This document shows positions 13,196-26,097 of a stretch of 64,000 nucleotides of DNA, in pieces. The translations under genes were made by a program, and so were the position numbers. Position 1 is the stretch's first letter, and each line of letters starts with the position of its first letter. The notes beneath the pieces were generated by a model that saw nothing but the letters and a program-made list of their open reading frames with translations, did no database searches and was not told the origin of the DNA. The stretch covers positions 210,490,001-210,554,000 of the forward strand of contig JBITNC010000001.1 of assembly GCA_050084985.1 (NCBI GenBank). The letters are read 5' to 3'. This DNA comes from Nageia nagi (lineage: Eukaryota; Pinophyta).

Positions 13196-13679
13196 TATGA
13201 GATAGAACCCTTGGAATGCCCTACATTAGGGGTAACTGCAAAAAGTAGGTCTAGATCATGGAGATAAATATGGGAACCTACATAATTTATGACATAGGCC
13301 TATTTGCATCTATATAAGATTTGGGATGGCCCTAGATGTTAGTTATTAAAGGCTATCAATGGAATACAATACCACTAATAGGCCTCCAAATACATGAAAA
13401 TGATGAAGATAGTGACTAATCTTACTATACCTTATCTAAAATATCAAACCAAACCTCTTCAAAGGAAATTTGATCATCTTCTAAACTATGTAAGATCTTT
13501 CCCTCTTCATTTATTCATAAGTACATGGTTCAAAATTATAAATATAAAAGGGGGTTTAAGAAAATTTGAATAAGGAATGCCTACTTTCCCTAATACTTCT
13601 AAGGCTCAAATGACCAAAATAGGATTGGGTAGTGAGGATCAAGTAAAATAAAAATGGGATCCTATTAAATTTGTTAAAT

Positions 13680-14940
13680 AATGCAATTTGATAGAGTTAT
13701 CAGATGATATTGATGTAGATACATGGATTGATGATTCTATGCCTTTTGAATTTGACTATTTTAGTATTAATATTGATCTTCTTGAATACTTAGGGGCACA
13801 TTTAGAATTGCCCAAATATAATGATAAATGCAAAGCAACTTATATCCTTATTGAATATGCTTATGTTGGTCAAGAGATCAATTTTCATGAAGTATTGTAG
13901 GTCCAACCCTTAGATTCAACTGATGATGTTGTACTAAGCATTGAAGAGTCACCATAATTATTGTGAAAGAAAAAAGATCTCATATTTCCATAAGAAGAGT
14001 TGATACACATCAATATTGGCACTTTGGATGATGAAAGAAGGATAAAAATTAGGGCAACCCTATCTCCTCCATAATAATAAAGGTACAAAAATAAATTCAT
14101 TAAGTATTTTAAGAATTTTGCTTGGTCTTATGATGATATGCCAAGTTTATATCCTTCATTTTTTATGCATAATTTAGACTAAAAGAGGGAGCCAAGCCAA
14201 TAAAAAAGACCAAGAAAGATGCATCCTTCTAAGGAATTACTATTCAAGAAAGAAATTGAGAAATATTTAAATGTTAGATTCATAAGGCCAATTGACTATT
14301 CTAAGTGTATGGTAAACATTGTCCCTATTTCTAAACCAATTGGTGAGATTTGGGTATGTACTAATTTTAGTGATATTAATAATGCTTGTCCAAAAGATTA
14401 TTTTTCGTTGCCTAATATTGATATGATTGTTGATAATAAAATATTTATGATACATTGTCATTTATGGATGGATTTTTATAGCTATAACCAAATATTTATT
14501 AACCCTATTAACCAACATAAACAACTATTACTACCCCTTGGGGTAATTATTGTTGGAAGGTTATGCCTTTTAGACTTAAAAATACAAGAGCTACATATTA
14601 AAGAGCAATGGTCACCATGTTTTATGAGAACATTCACAATACCATGGAGATATATTTTGATGAAATTCTAGTCAAATCCAAATAAGGACAAGATCATCTA
14701 CAAGCACTTGAAGAGATATTCACCATTTTGTAAAGGTATAAATTAAGACTTAAACCTCAAAAATGTGCATTTGGTGTTACTTTTGGTAAATTATTAGGTT
14801 TTATGTTTCTAATAAAGGAATAGAAGTAGACCCTAAGAAGGTTAAAGCCATTATTAGTATGCCTCCACCTAAAAACTTGAGACAATTAAGAGCCTCCAAG
14901 GGAAAATAAATTTAGTTAGAAGATTTATTACACAACTTGG
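13680..14940 (+). pseudogene. Linker and reverse transcriptase domain of the gypsy element, frameshifted
   Basis: The reverse transcriptase would copy element RNA into DNA. From 13,688 a single frame with occasional stops runs through the pre-RT linker (including NFAWSYDDMPSL near 14,110-14,150) into the RT palm: IRPIDYSK, then WVCTNFSDINNACPKDY at about 14,350-14,400. A frameshift lies near 14,540. The catalytic YxDD box appears in another frame at 14,653-14,664 as YFDE, so the second Asp is lost. The conserved downstream part, with GIEVDPKKVKAI-like residues, lies near 14,815-14,860. The mutated box and several stops make the domain inactive. Confidence 0.9.
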
Positions 14941-15560
14941 AGATAAGTGTAGGCCATTCATCCATTTACTCAAAAAGGATATCAAATTTGTATGGGATAA
15001 CAATTATCAAAAAGCATTTAAGGATATTAAATAATATTTTCTTAATCCTCCTATCCTAATGCCCATGGATTTTTTAAAACTTGCTTACTTATACATCTCA
15101 GCCACATTATATGCATTAGGCATAATACTTTGTTAAAAAAATACAAAAAATAAGGAAAGAGCCATATATTATCTTAGCAAAATGTTGATTGACTATGAGA
15201 CTAGATACACTCCTATGGAAAAATTTATTATGGTATTATCTTCACTACTAAAAAATTGAGGCAATATTTATTATATTATACTACATTTGTTGTTATTCAT
15301 GTTAACTAATTGAAATACCTTGTGGCTAAGCAACATTTATTATGTAGACTTGTAAAATAGCTAATGTTGTTATATGAATTTGATATCAATGTTGTAAAGC
15401 AAAAATATATCAAAGGCCAAGAAATCACAAATTTGATAGCTAATTTTCCTCAAGATTGGGAGGCAATCATCCATGAAGAATTTCTAGATAAATATCAAGG
15501 CTACCTATGTTGCCAACAACATCTAGACTTCCTAGAGGGCCACTACTAGCATGACTTTGA
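14940..15560 (+). pseudogene. Gypsy-type RNase H domain and connection, broken
   Basis: The first RNase H degrades the RNA strand of the RNA-DNA hybrid. After the RT the frame continues with the usual linker (KCRPFIHLLKKD near 14,950-14,985) and the RNase H signature KERAIYYLSKMLIDYETRY at about 15,155-15,215. Further frames continue to about 15,550, including a 61-codon run at 15,364-15,549. Stops and frameshifts interrupt it. It lies between RT and the second, archaeal-type RNase H, the order seen in Tat-lineage elements. Confidence 0.75.
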
Positions 15561-15589
15561 TGAGATCTCTATCTCCAATGACTACATAT

Positions 15590-15910
15590 GCCTCATAGAA
15601 GATGATCCCACTATTTGGAATCTATATTTTGATGGTTTAAAATGCTCTCATGGAGTAGGAATAGGTATTATCTTGGTATCTCCCACATATTAGGTAATCC
15701 CTATGGCTTACAAACTTGGTTTTAATTACATAAATAATATGGTAGAATATGAGGCATTGATATTAGGATTGATAGCTTCTATAAATTTAAAAATTAAGGA
15801 CATAGAGATATATGGGGATTCACAATTTATTATCAATCAAGTGTAGGATCTATTTGATACTAAAGATGAAAAGTTAAAGCCTTATAGACTTATGGTGACT
15901 AATGTACAAC
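15590..15910 (+). pseudogene. Archaeal-type RNase H domain (second RNase H)
   Basis: Tat-lineage elements carry an additional RNase H of archaeal/plant type after the gypsy one. It reads as WNLYFDGLKCSHGVGIGI from about 15,617, with the first catalytic Asp present. MVEYEALILGL follows near 15,740-15,772 with the catalytic Glu, and IYGDSQFIINQV near 15,808-15,843 with the next Asp. The catalytic residues visible are therefore mostly kept. Reading stops at a TAG where the family has Gln. The homology ends abruptly near 15,905, before the spacer that normally leads into integrase. Confidence 0.85.
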
Positions 15911-16718
15911 CATCAATAAGATGTTGATATTGGATCATTCCCAATGGATGATACAACTTACTATGTATCCACATGATTTTTTCTTTGAACTAATCCAAAG
16001 CATAATGTCTTTTAATCATAAACATAAAATGTATGATCACCAATGGCCATCAATATGGCTAGTGAGAGTTCACTCACTTAAAAGAAAAATGGGTGATGCA
16101 ACCATTAGTAGATTGCTAACATTAACTTATCATTAATGGATGATGCAACTCACTATGAATCTACCCTATTTTTTTTTACTAACACTTCATTGAAAGTATC
16201 TACATCCTAAAGAATCAAAGAAAATATAAAGGATTCCATACTACCAATGGCATGCACACTATTCCCTACAACACTAGTGGCATCCATTTCATCATCATTT
16301 CACTATAGTCAAAGTGGATCCCTTATATTTCAAGGTATGGATGTAAGTATGAATAGTTCCTAACTATCAAACATGATGAAATGGAAAAATTCATGGTTGA
16401 AGTAGTACAAGGGTAAAAATCACATCATCCATCTCTAAAGATGGATTTGGGACCATAAAGCTACATCATCATAATCATTTCCATCATCAATACAACATCA
16501 TGCCTAAAGAGAGACTCTTCATCATAGTTTTACCTTAGATACACCACTTTAGGACCCTTCTTGGGGCATCCAAGCCAAAAGGGAGTAGTAAAGGATCCTC
16601 AATATCACCATCATTTGCATTCATCAGAACAAAGTAGTAAAGAGCTCAAAAATTCCAAAAACATTTCTTCAACACTTTATCTTTAGACATGTAATTTCAT
16701 TGCTTCAATCACACCTCC
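15911..16718 (+). other. Non-coding tail where integrase would be expected
   Basis: No zinc-binding HHCC motif or DDE core was found in any frame. The 808 bases contain an imperfect direct repeat: AATGGATGATACAACTTACT near 15,944 recurs as AATGGATGATGCAACTCACT near 16,135, about 190 bases apart, with a third partial copy near 16,091. The sequence is rich in CATCATCA runs. An internal deletion removing integrase is the simplest explanation. Confidence 0.6.
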
Positions 16719-16732
16719 AAAGAGGGGCAAAA
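16719..16732 (+). other. Polypurine tract
   Basis: AAAGAGGGGCAAAA lies directly before the 3' LTR. It is the expected primer for plus-strand DNA synthesis, and its purine run is broken by one C as in many plant gypsy elements. Confidence 0.8.
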
Positions 16733-17351
16733 TGTAGATGCCTAAAAGTGGATTATTATTTATTAAATAATTCATTTTAGAGACTCAATGATGTATTATG
16801 TAAAAAGGGATTAAATAATACCCTAATTCATGATAAAGCTATGTAATATATCTAGTGAACCCTTATGGTATATACAAGGTGTCAAAAATATCTAAGTCAT
16901 GTAAAGATGTATCATATATAAAGGCATAAATTGATGACCTTAAAACTTATGGGAAAATAAATATGAGGAGGGATCTAGAGAGATTCTAGCACATGTCACA
17001 TCACTCTATTATGTGTAAATATTATTCATAAGTTATATCTTATGTTTTCTATCTGATGATTCTTTCATTCATTCATCACTACATTCTTGATTGCATCTAT
17101 TATATTGCTTATTTTAGGCTACTAGAGATGTATCTCTTTTAGGCCACCAACAACATGCAATTGAATGAATGTATTCTCATCTTTTATGTATGTTTCTCCT
17201 AATAAAATTAATATGCAACCTAATTAAACATAAGAATATTTATGTTATTCATTATTGCCATATTTTAGATATATGTAAATAAAAATAAAGTAGACCAATA
17301 GTGCATTAATTAAGTCCCATAAATAATTATATGCATTATTTTGGGTCTACA
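16733..17351 (+). repeat. 3' LTR of the gypsy element
   Basis: 619 bases, starting TGTAGATGCC and ending GGGTCTACA. It matches the 5' LTR but carries an extra 25-base unit delimited by TTTTAGGC at 17,112-17,119 and 17,137-17,144. Confidence 0.92.
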
Positions 17352-17356
17352 ATGAT
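17352..17356. repeat. Target site duplication ATGAT, right copy
   Basis: Directly follows the 3' LTR and equals the five bases before the 5' LTR. Confidence 0.85.
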
Positions 17357-20300
17357 CAATTATGAATGAATATATATAATATTTATACTAGTTTGATATT
17401 AGCTTCAAGGTTGCTATGACATAGGTTACAGGTTAACTTAGGTGGGAGTTAAATTAGAGATCCAAGTGAACTAAAAATGAGTTGGTTACAAGAATTAATT
17501 TGTAAGAGTGAGGAAACTATTAGGTTTTAAATCTCTAACATTCCATAGGGACATTTGTAAATCATATAGTTACATCTCATAATGTTGTGCAAAAACCATG
17601 ATCTTTATGATGTTTATGATATTCATGTATGCACTAACAAAATTTACCTTGCTAGATAGGTGGTATACACAAGTAAAATTATGTACTAAAATATTTATGA
17701 TGGATTTTAAAAATTAATTAATTACCTTTAAGATTTCAATGAAATATTCTAGATACATAAATTCAAAATTTTCACTTAAGTATTTCATTCTTACTTGCAA
17801 TAATTTTTAGGGTTGGATGAAAATTAATTTATCAAGGGATATGGTGGAAAAGAAAAAATATTATCCATACCCCTATACCTTGGAATTTTGCATGAGGTGT
17901 ATAAAATAATTAAGGGACTATTTAGGCCTTGTGGCTTACAAAAAAAATTGATTAATTCCCACCACAAAATAAAACTTCCTATATCTCCCACTATCAAAAA
18001 GTTTGATGTGGCTTAATAGTAAAATATTTGGAAGTGTTATAACAATTTTTCCCTATAAATAACTTAGGGAATTAGAAGAAAAATACACATAAATTCCTCT
18101 CTTATTGGCTTTGGGTCTTGTGAAGAAAGGATCTCACCTCTTCTTAATTGTCCAATTTTAAATTCCATGTGCTTTCTCTAAATTTTAGCCTCTAGTGCTA
18201 AAATTTCTAGTTTACTAATATTAATTTAATTTTATAAAAATATTGAAGTGTGAATAAGTCATGTTAAAGAAAATAATAGTTGATACTATTTTATTTTTAT
18301 ACTTTTGGCCTTACCAAACTTCCATTTTAAAATCATAGGAGATATTGATTTTTAATTAGAAAGGTAAGGTACATTTTTAAACATTATGTGTGTAGTTTTG
18401 TGAATGGAATGAAAGAGTGGGTAAAATAAAAATATTCTATTCATGGGAGAGTATTGAAAAAGAATATATTGCCTATATGTTTTTAAATAGTTTGTGTTAC
18501 TATGAGTCAAAGATGTCCTCATATAGTGGTATCCTTTGGACTAGTTTTTTTCCTTTATTTTTCATATATAATTTAGAAAGATACAGATATGACTTTGAGG
18601 TGATGAAAAACCTAGGAGAGGATCCAAATAAAGGTTTGACATTCATTTTTAGGCATTCTAATATACACTACCTATTTTTTCATATGGTCTATCTGAGTTC
18701 ATTTGGCCAATAATTTGTATTATCAATCATGATTCAAAACATGTTTTTTATAAAAACTTATTTATTCTTATTTGATCAAATTATCTTAATTTTCCAATGC
18801 ATCGATTGAGTAATAGACTCTTAATGTAATACACTATTGATTCAAATTCATAGCTTTTGGTTAGTATATGATTCATATTTCCTTTCACCATACAATGGGT
18901 GAAGAGTAGGGTTCAATCAAATTGGTGAATCAATATGCCTCTTAATATGCTAGAAAATATAATATACATACCTATGATCTTAGCTTTATGGTTTATGAGA
19001 AATCCTCCTTTCTTTGACCACATAGCACTAAGATTTCCCTTAGTATTTTATGTTCTACCTAGTATGAAATCTATAAGGACCAAATGATCTTTCTTAATAT
19101 TTGAGGAGTAACATAAATCAAGATTAATTAGATCTAACATTTTCTTTTAACATTCTATTATGAGGTAGCATTGTATGTCATACAATTGAGCTATTCACTT
19201 TTTTATGTTGAGATGTATTAACATTCCTTATTCATTAGAATGGATTCCTATAATTATATTACTTATGGGTCTAGATTATAAGTCACAAACCTATCTCTAT
19301 GTCACCAAGATTCTAACATAGAATGCATAGATTTCATAGGTAAAATATCATATGGATAAATTCCTTGGGTTTGGAGTTAGATTAACCATAGTATAACATC
19401 AAATTTTGCTTTTAATTTTCATGTTTCCATTGTTGCAAATTCATAATTAATGATTCCCTTGACCTTTGCTTCCATTTTTCTACTTATGAAAATTTGGAAT
19501 TGAAGTGAATATAGTCATGCAACCACCCCCTCTCAAAGCCTCCTTAGGTATTGAGGTTATATTTAATGGTGTTTCATAAAATACTATTTAAATAATCAAT
19601 TTATTGATATTCATATTTTGTAATAAATGGGATAATAATTTTTTTTATTAATACAATGAATTGGAGACTTTATAATAGCTCAATTATCAATGCAATTCCT
19701 TATGGTAAGTTTAATGATGGAGCTTATGATTATTTAAAAATAAATTCTTTTGTGAATAACTATAGTAGTGTGATTTATAGTTCATAATTACCTCTATAAT
19801 TAGTGATGATACATGATGGATGTGACTCTAATAGGCACAAATGGAATTAATAAAACTTATGAGATTTAATTATCATTCATAATGGTTGTTTATTAGAATT
19901 TTGTTTGATATTACTATTTAAGAATCTTATGGGATTTAATTATCATTTATAATGAATGTTTATTAGATAATTGTTTAATAGTACTATTTTGAGATGAATT
20001 GTAAATGATGCATGTGAAATAATTTGGAAGATATGTTTATACTAAATGGTGAAATCCTACTCTATGATCGAGGAAGGGAGGTAGTTCTAGTGAGAGCATA
20101 AAACCTCCTAAGATAAAATAATAGAGTATTGATTATTTAATTATTGAATATGAAAGATTGAATGAATGATATGTATTTCATATAGGAGTAGGATACATTT
20201 CATCATAAAAAGAGCTATCCTGATCCTCAGATAACTCTATAACCTTTCCTAGTACTTACATTTAACAAGTATTGGTTCCTCAGGATGTATGTGAAATATG

Positions 20301-21942
20301 GAAATATAAATAATATTTATCAATTGAATATGGATGATTGGAATATTTCTTATGATACAATTATACATGGCTATTACAAATTGTAAACTCCACATGTTAG
20401 TTGTTTGGGAGCTTACATAGAACTCAATTATATTAAATGTATCCTTATGGAACAAATTGATGTTTAGCATGACCTATTTACAAATTAAGGTTACAACAAG
20501 TATATTTGTATTATGGTCATTTTGATATATGTTAAAACATGGGATAACATCATAAAATCTTATATGTATATATAATTGTGAATAAATGTATTTTATGTAG
20601 CCAAGGTAAATAATCATTTATATACTTGATATGTTTGTAATATATTTATGATAAATCAAAATATCATGTATTATTTTATCTCATTAATGATTAGGGTTAT
20701 AAATGGATTTGATAAATTTATAAAACCTGAATTGAAAATAAATGATTCCTTTGAAAGTTAAGGAAATCAATGTTAAAAGAACTCAAATGTGATCAATTGT
20801 TCAAGAATTTAGGGTTAACTATTTACAAGTGCTTAATAGGTCCTATGATAGATTTCCTCAACTAATTATTAGGATTATGATATGAATAATAGTAATTTAA
20901 AGAACCATAATGTGGAATATGGACTACTTGACCTTAAATGTAAAAGAGATTCTTTGTAGTTATAGTAAATCAAGTGATAGAGTTAAAATGGAAAGATTTA
21001 AGAGGCCAAATATTTTAAAAAAGATCATGATGATTTAATATGGAAATGGAATGAAAAACATGCTTATATGAATAGATAGATTTTCAAGAAAATAGATAGG
21101 AGTATGATCTTTGTAAAATAATTGATATAATTAATAAAAGATAATAGACTATACTACTTTACCTTAGCCTGACTTAAATACAAATTTGGTGTATTATTTC
21201 AATAGATGGATCTTAGCTCAATCATAATTAATAGGTTAAGATATGGATAATATTTATGTATAAATTTTTTTAAGAAAACCTAAATAATGGGTTAATACCA
21301 TAGAAATAATGAGGATGGAAAATATGAACTCAGATTAATAAAAAGGGATTTATCAAATATTATAGGCATACTAAATGAACTAGCAAATTGAAGTAATAGT
21401 TGAAAACTATTGATTATTAAATGACTAAGAATTTGATAATTAGACAAACCATCATTATCATATGTTTTCTAAATGATAATAAAAGTCTCAACCAAAATAT
21501 ATTTCCTAGGTTTGGTACACTCTATGTCACACTCCTTGGTGAGGAGTAGCCACCTTTAGAATCATATCAAGGCTTGTTATTATTCTTTGGAAAATGATAT
21601 GCTTTTAAAGTATTATTCTTTTTATTACATCATTCATATGGGATAATTGAACTAAGATACTATTGTATATTCTTTGATGGCTTTCTAAATAAGCTTGTTT
21701 GAATCCTCTTATATACATTTTATGTAATTATTTCTTTTTCTTACTAAGTATGATTATTATTATGTAATAATGAGATGTGGTTTATTTGCAATAATTAGAT
21801 TCTAAGAACATATTATTGCTTATAAAATTCAAGCATGAAAACTTAGAAGACTAATAATTTATTTAAGATTAATATTTCTATGGATGTAAGTGTGGGAATG
21901 GTTTTTTTCTAAATATATGTATTAATATTTATTAGACTAAAT
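17357..21942. other. Degraded repeat DNA, no gene recognised
   Basis: All frames are closed except for short runs. The longest, plus strand 18,417-18,713 (98 codons), shows no motif. A CTATAAATA box at 18,053-18,061 followed by a short pyrimidine-rich stretch could be an LTR promoter, but no partner copy was found. A 67-70 base tandem duplication lies at 19,853-19,996. Confidence 0.5.
19853..19996 (+). repeat. Tandem duplication of about 69 bases
   Basis: Two adjacent copies share GGGATTTAATTATCATT (first copy GAGATTTAATTATCATT), then TGTTTATTAGA and a final TACTATTT. They differ at several positions, so the duplication is old. Confidence 0.6.
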
Positions 21943-22590
21943 AAACCACTCAAGGATATTATATTAATATCCATGGCTCCCTAATATATGAGCATAGGTA
22001 TTTCAAACAACATGGTGAGCCTAGCTTATACATATGGGTAGGCTAGTGTCCAATACTCTTGATAAGTTTTTAGATGAGAGTAGTAGTTGATAAAACTATA
22101 GTTATCAGGTGAGGGTGATTAGTATTCATACTTTATATGGTTAACCAAATAGGATTATGATGACCATTCCATAGGTAATGATACTTACCCATTTCATATG
22201 GAAGATTGCTTAAGACAATATTTCTATGCCTATGATTCAAAGGGTTATACATTAGGTGATGATGTCTAATCTTATGGATGAGCATTCTCTTAGGTGATAT
22301 TGGACCCAAGTAGAAAATCACAATGTTGTGACTATAATTTCCATTGCATAGTTCATGAATGGAAATGGTGGGTTCACCTATGTGGTTTCTTCCAATGGGA
22401 TGAGCATTGACAAGTGAACACCAACAAGGTTTTTATCAAGGTTGGTTAATCTAGATTTGACCAATCTTGTCATTGTGGGTGTTGACTATCTAGCAACTTT
22501 GATATGCTCACATGGATCACCTTTTCCATTCCTAGACCATTTGAGTGTCCAATTTAAAAAATGGATCTAAAATTTTAGGGTTTTATGAAG
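21943..22590 (+). repeat. Dispersed repeat, plus-strand copy of an inverted pair
   Basis: This region matches the reverse complement of 26,098-26,775 over its whole length with many substitutions and small indels. Shared blocks include ACCACTCAAG, CCATGGCTCCC, ACATGGTGAG, AGGTGATGATG and TTTAGGGTTTT, in the same order. It carries no reading frame. Confidence 0.75.
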
Positions 22591-22636
22591 TCAAAAATAG
22601 ATGAAGTGCTACACCCAAATTTGATCCAATCCTCTA

Positions 22637-22792
22637 CATAATCATGTCATATCTTTGAGGATTTCTTACTTCTCATATTTGGTGTACACTTTCTTAATTT
22701 TATTTTAATAGCCTATATAAGTGGTTTGCATCATATATTGTAGATTTATGTTTATTTTATTTTTTGTAGTCAATCATAATTTATAGTTTGCA
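22637..22792 (+). repeat. LTR-like fragment, second copy
   Basis: Similar to 6,702-6,857 along its length, including TAGCCTATATAAGTG, a possible TATA box. The expected end GTCTACA is GTTTGCA here. Confidence 0.55.
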
Positions 22793-24340
22793 ACTACTAT
22801 GATCTTAGCAACCTATTATAATTACCATAATAATTCCAATATGTCCAAACAATTGTGATAAATTATAGGTAAATATTTAGGGGAAAATTTAGAACAAAAA
22901 AACTTGAAATATGTAAATATGTTTATTCCTAATACATTAACAATAGGATTCTCCATCATAAACTCAAAAAATTAAAAATAAATCCTATGAGCACCCTTTC
23001 TAATTAATAAAGCATGCATATCTAGATAACATACTAATATGAAATCAAAATAAGATGTTACTCCTTCATGGAAGAATTTTAATTTATCTTGTTCATGCAA
23101 ACCTTCACAACTAATTTGCATTCAATTTTCTAACCAAAAAATGCATTAATATAGAATAATAAAAAAATAAGGTAGCACAAAAGCCCCTTTACAATAATAT
23201 GTCTACATTAAAACTAATTATTCATATATTTTATTGTAAATATATTCCTTCCATTTAAATATATCTACCTAATTATTGGTATTCAAAAAGTAAATTAGAT
23301 AAGTAATCTCCTAAGGAAATATATCCAAATCAAAATTTTCCAATAAAATATTAAGAATATGTAGGTAATCCTTAGCCCAAGGTTTTAACCAAGATCTCCA
23401 TAAAGATATTTTTTTATCTTCTTCTTCACTATCTTAATATTCATTAAAAATATGACAATACCCTTCCAAATATTCAAATAGTTTCCCATTTCTATTTAAA
23501 CATCTTAGGGTTAATGTGTAAGTGGAATATATAATGATAAAAACTTTAGTGAATTTTGAGGGTTATAGAGAAAATATTCAACCTTTATTTGATGATAGAT
23601 GAAGGTTCTATCAGATGCATTATAATAATTCATAAACAACTCAAAAATATTAAAGGAAAAATAAACATAGGGGCATATGATCCTACCAATATTCATTCTC
23701 CACTAGTTGTAATAAGGAGAGAAGGAATTTATATTAATTCAAGTTTCATTGAATAATATTTTTAAAATAATAATCTATCATTGAGTATCCTCCATTATTC
23801 CTTTATATCTATGAGTAGCTATAAAATTGATAGCCTTCACTAGCTCTTGAGTTAATTCCTTATTCTTGCCCATCTTATCAAGAGTTTTAAAAACTTATGA
23901 CAAAAAGACCATAAAAATTCTTATATACATCATCATTAATGAAAACCTTTTAATAACTTTACCCTTAAATTTACTAGTAGAAGATAGAAAAATAGTCTTC
24001 ATTATTATTGAGAATGATCTCAATCTTGAAACTATGGAAAAATAATTAAGAACTAGCCAATAAATCCCCATAATAGGGATTCATAGAGAATGTAATCAAA
24101 CATTAAGAGTGAACTAAAATCACACCATGTAAATCATTGTATAAAATATGCATGGGATTGTAATATAATTTCAATAAAAAATACTAACTCAACCTCACCA
24201 TGTAGCATCAAAATTTTATGTGGTAAAATGAAAATCTAATATGGAAGCATGTTATAGGAGTAAAAAAAACTTAAACTTGTATGACCATGAATTTTTTTAA
24301 TACAACTCATCCTTTCTATATATTTCAAAAGCATCAATCT
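22793..24340. other. No gene seen
   Basis: AT-rich sequence without a recognised domain. Overlapping 61- and 66-codon frames on opposite strands at 23,511-23,756 have no motif and look like chance or relic frames. Confidence 0.5.
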
Positions 24341-25258
24341 TGTTAACCCAAAAAAGTAACCTATTAGCAAATAAGATAAATACACATTAAATACCAATAT
24401 TTATTTTATTACTCTCTCAAGTGACCTTAAATTTTACAAAATGAATCTCTAGATTCACTACCTTGTTTGAAGGGCTTTTACAAAATTGATATTTTTGATC
24501 CTCCTTAGGATTTCATAGAGTCACTAATGATTAGAATGTAGTCATTGGCATCTAGCCTAAATCATTGGCATCCAAGCTCCATTGCTTGCATTTCTGATGC
24601 TAGAGTTTTCTTTTGATCAATCTTCTCTTTTGCTTCATTTCCACTTTAGTTATTTATATTTTATAGTCCTTTCCATAATTTACCTTTAATATTTCCCACT
24701 TTAGCACCTTTAAACCCTACACACATGCCAAAAAAACACATCAAATATACCTATTCACATAAAAACCATCATTAAATATTGCATTTGAAATGTATGAACA
24801 AGTGCATAAATAAAGTACTCAAATCTCTAAAAATTTTGAATGAAATCCTATAGAGTAATCCTACTTTGAATTCAAGTTTGTTTCTCCATTATTGAAGGTT
24901 TAATTTATAGTTTTTTTAGTTTATTATAATTTTTATGTTAGGTTCTAGCAACCTAGATTAAGAGCTCATCCAAGTCCAAAATAGCCATGATTTTGTATGC
25001 AACATTACAAATGAATCACAACTCAAAATTCAATAATTTTGAGGAGCAAATTAGTTCAAGTGCATCATCTATTTTTATCTTGGCTACATATTAGGTCGTT
25101 GACAATTGGGTATTGGATAATGGAAATTTATTTGATTCATCAGTGATTGGCATTGATTTTCAAAGATTGGTTATCTATTATAAATTTTATAATAAATGTT
25201 ACATTTTTGGTCCCTTTTTGTTTAGCTTTCAAATGAGGGTCATTTTTAGGTGTCTACA
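24341..25258 (-). repeat. LTR copy A (3' LTR of the minus-strand element)
   Basis: 918 bases. On the minus strand it starts TGTAGACACCTAAAAATGAC and ends GGTTAACA, a TG...CA pair. It aligns over its length with 52,784-53,706, with a more divergent middle part. A purine tract lies on its 5' side on the minus strand. Confidence 0.85.
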
Positions 25259-25274
25259 TTTTACCACTTTTTGG
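25259..25274 (-). other. Polypurine tract of the minus-strand element
   Basis: On the minus strand CCAAAAAGTGGTAAAA directly precedes LTR copy A. It has the same layout as CCAAAGAGGGGCAAAA before the 3' LTR of the gypsy element at 16,733. Confidence 0.65.
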
Positions 25275-26097
25275 ATTATTTATTGAAAATAATAGGATAT
25301 AATTCAAAAAATTTCTTTGTTTTAAAAAAGTGGGTGTGTTCAAGTTAGGAGATAATTCAAAAACTTTCTTTATTTTAAAATGAGATTATACATTTACTTT
25401 GTAATCATTTTAATAATTCAAGAGCTTGCTCTTTTAATTTTGACATATTTTTATTTTATTTTTTTGTTGTATTTTTTATTTTACTTATAAAAGGGTTTTG
25501 AAGTTTTACCTACCAGAGGGTTTTAATGATCATGATTTATCTTCCCTAAAATTTTAGAAGGGATTATAATTTTATTTGTGGTGATTTTACATCTTAAGAA
25601 ACTTGAAACCTATTATTGCTAGTTAGTGGGCTTACTTCAATGTGCCATCTAGTGATGTTATGATGTCTCACAAGATTGAGCAATCATTTTGATTATTTTT
25701 TTCAATTTTTTGGATTTTTACTTCCTCAAGGGAGGGTGTAACATATAACAACTTTTTAGGTTTTCCTTCTCAAAATTTTGTCATTTTATAGTGCTAAAGG
25801 AAGGGCTAAGGATCTTTTTTCTATTTTTGTATGTAATTTTAAGTTTTTTAACTTTCTCTTCTTTCTTTTTCTTAGTTCCTCATCAAGGACTCATGATGAG
25901 GATTTTTTGATTTTTTAATTTTTTGTCTATATTCATATGTATGTAGTTTTGTGTTACCTTTTATATTGATTTATTGATGTCATCCTAGGATGGATTACAA
26001 TTTGGTACTTTATTATTATTATTATATATTAAAGGGATCATTGATGTTTTTTTGGGTCACTAACATTTTTTTGGGTCATTGTAATGCATATACTAAT
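25275..26097. other. Non-coding, probably 3' part of the Tat-type element
   Basis: T-rich sequence without a frame. A 55-base tandem duplication built on ATAATTCAAAAA(A/C)TTTCTTT lies at about 25,297-25,380. Confidence 0.4.

Larger units (their letters stand above)
10653..17351 (+). mobile_element. Ty3/gypsy (Tat-type) LTR retrotransposon, IN-less, both LTRs and TSD present
   Basis: A 6.7 kb plus-strand element bounded by similar LTRs (10,653-11,246 and 16,733-17,351) and the five-base duplication ATGAT. The order is 5' LTR, primer site, gag with zinc motif, protease, linker, RT, RNase H, a second archaeal-type RNase H, non-coding tail, purine tract and 3' LTR. The dual RNase H and the gag zinc motif C-x2-H-x4-H-x4-C are typical of the plant Tat lineage. 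No integrase is recognisable between the second RNase H (ending about 15,900) and the purine tract. All frames are broken by stops, many of them TAG where Gln is expected. The LTRs differ at roughly 19 of the first 220 positions by hand count, so the insertion is old. Confidence 0.92.

Noticed and set aside
18417-18713. 98-codon frame as a possible host gene
   Set aside because: No motif, no neighbouring exons and no codon bias I can see. Stops close both sides. Kept only as part of the unassigned region.
24341-25258. Solo LTR with its own target duplication
   Set aside because: Flanking five bases differ (AATCT and TTTTA), and a purine tract adjoins one side, so it fits better as the 3' LTR of a longer element.
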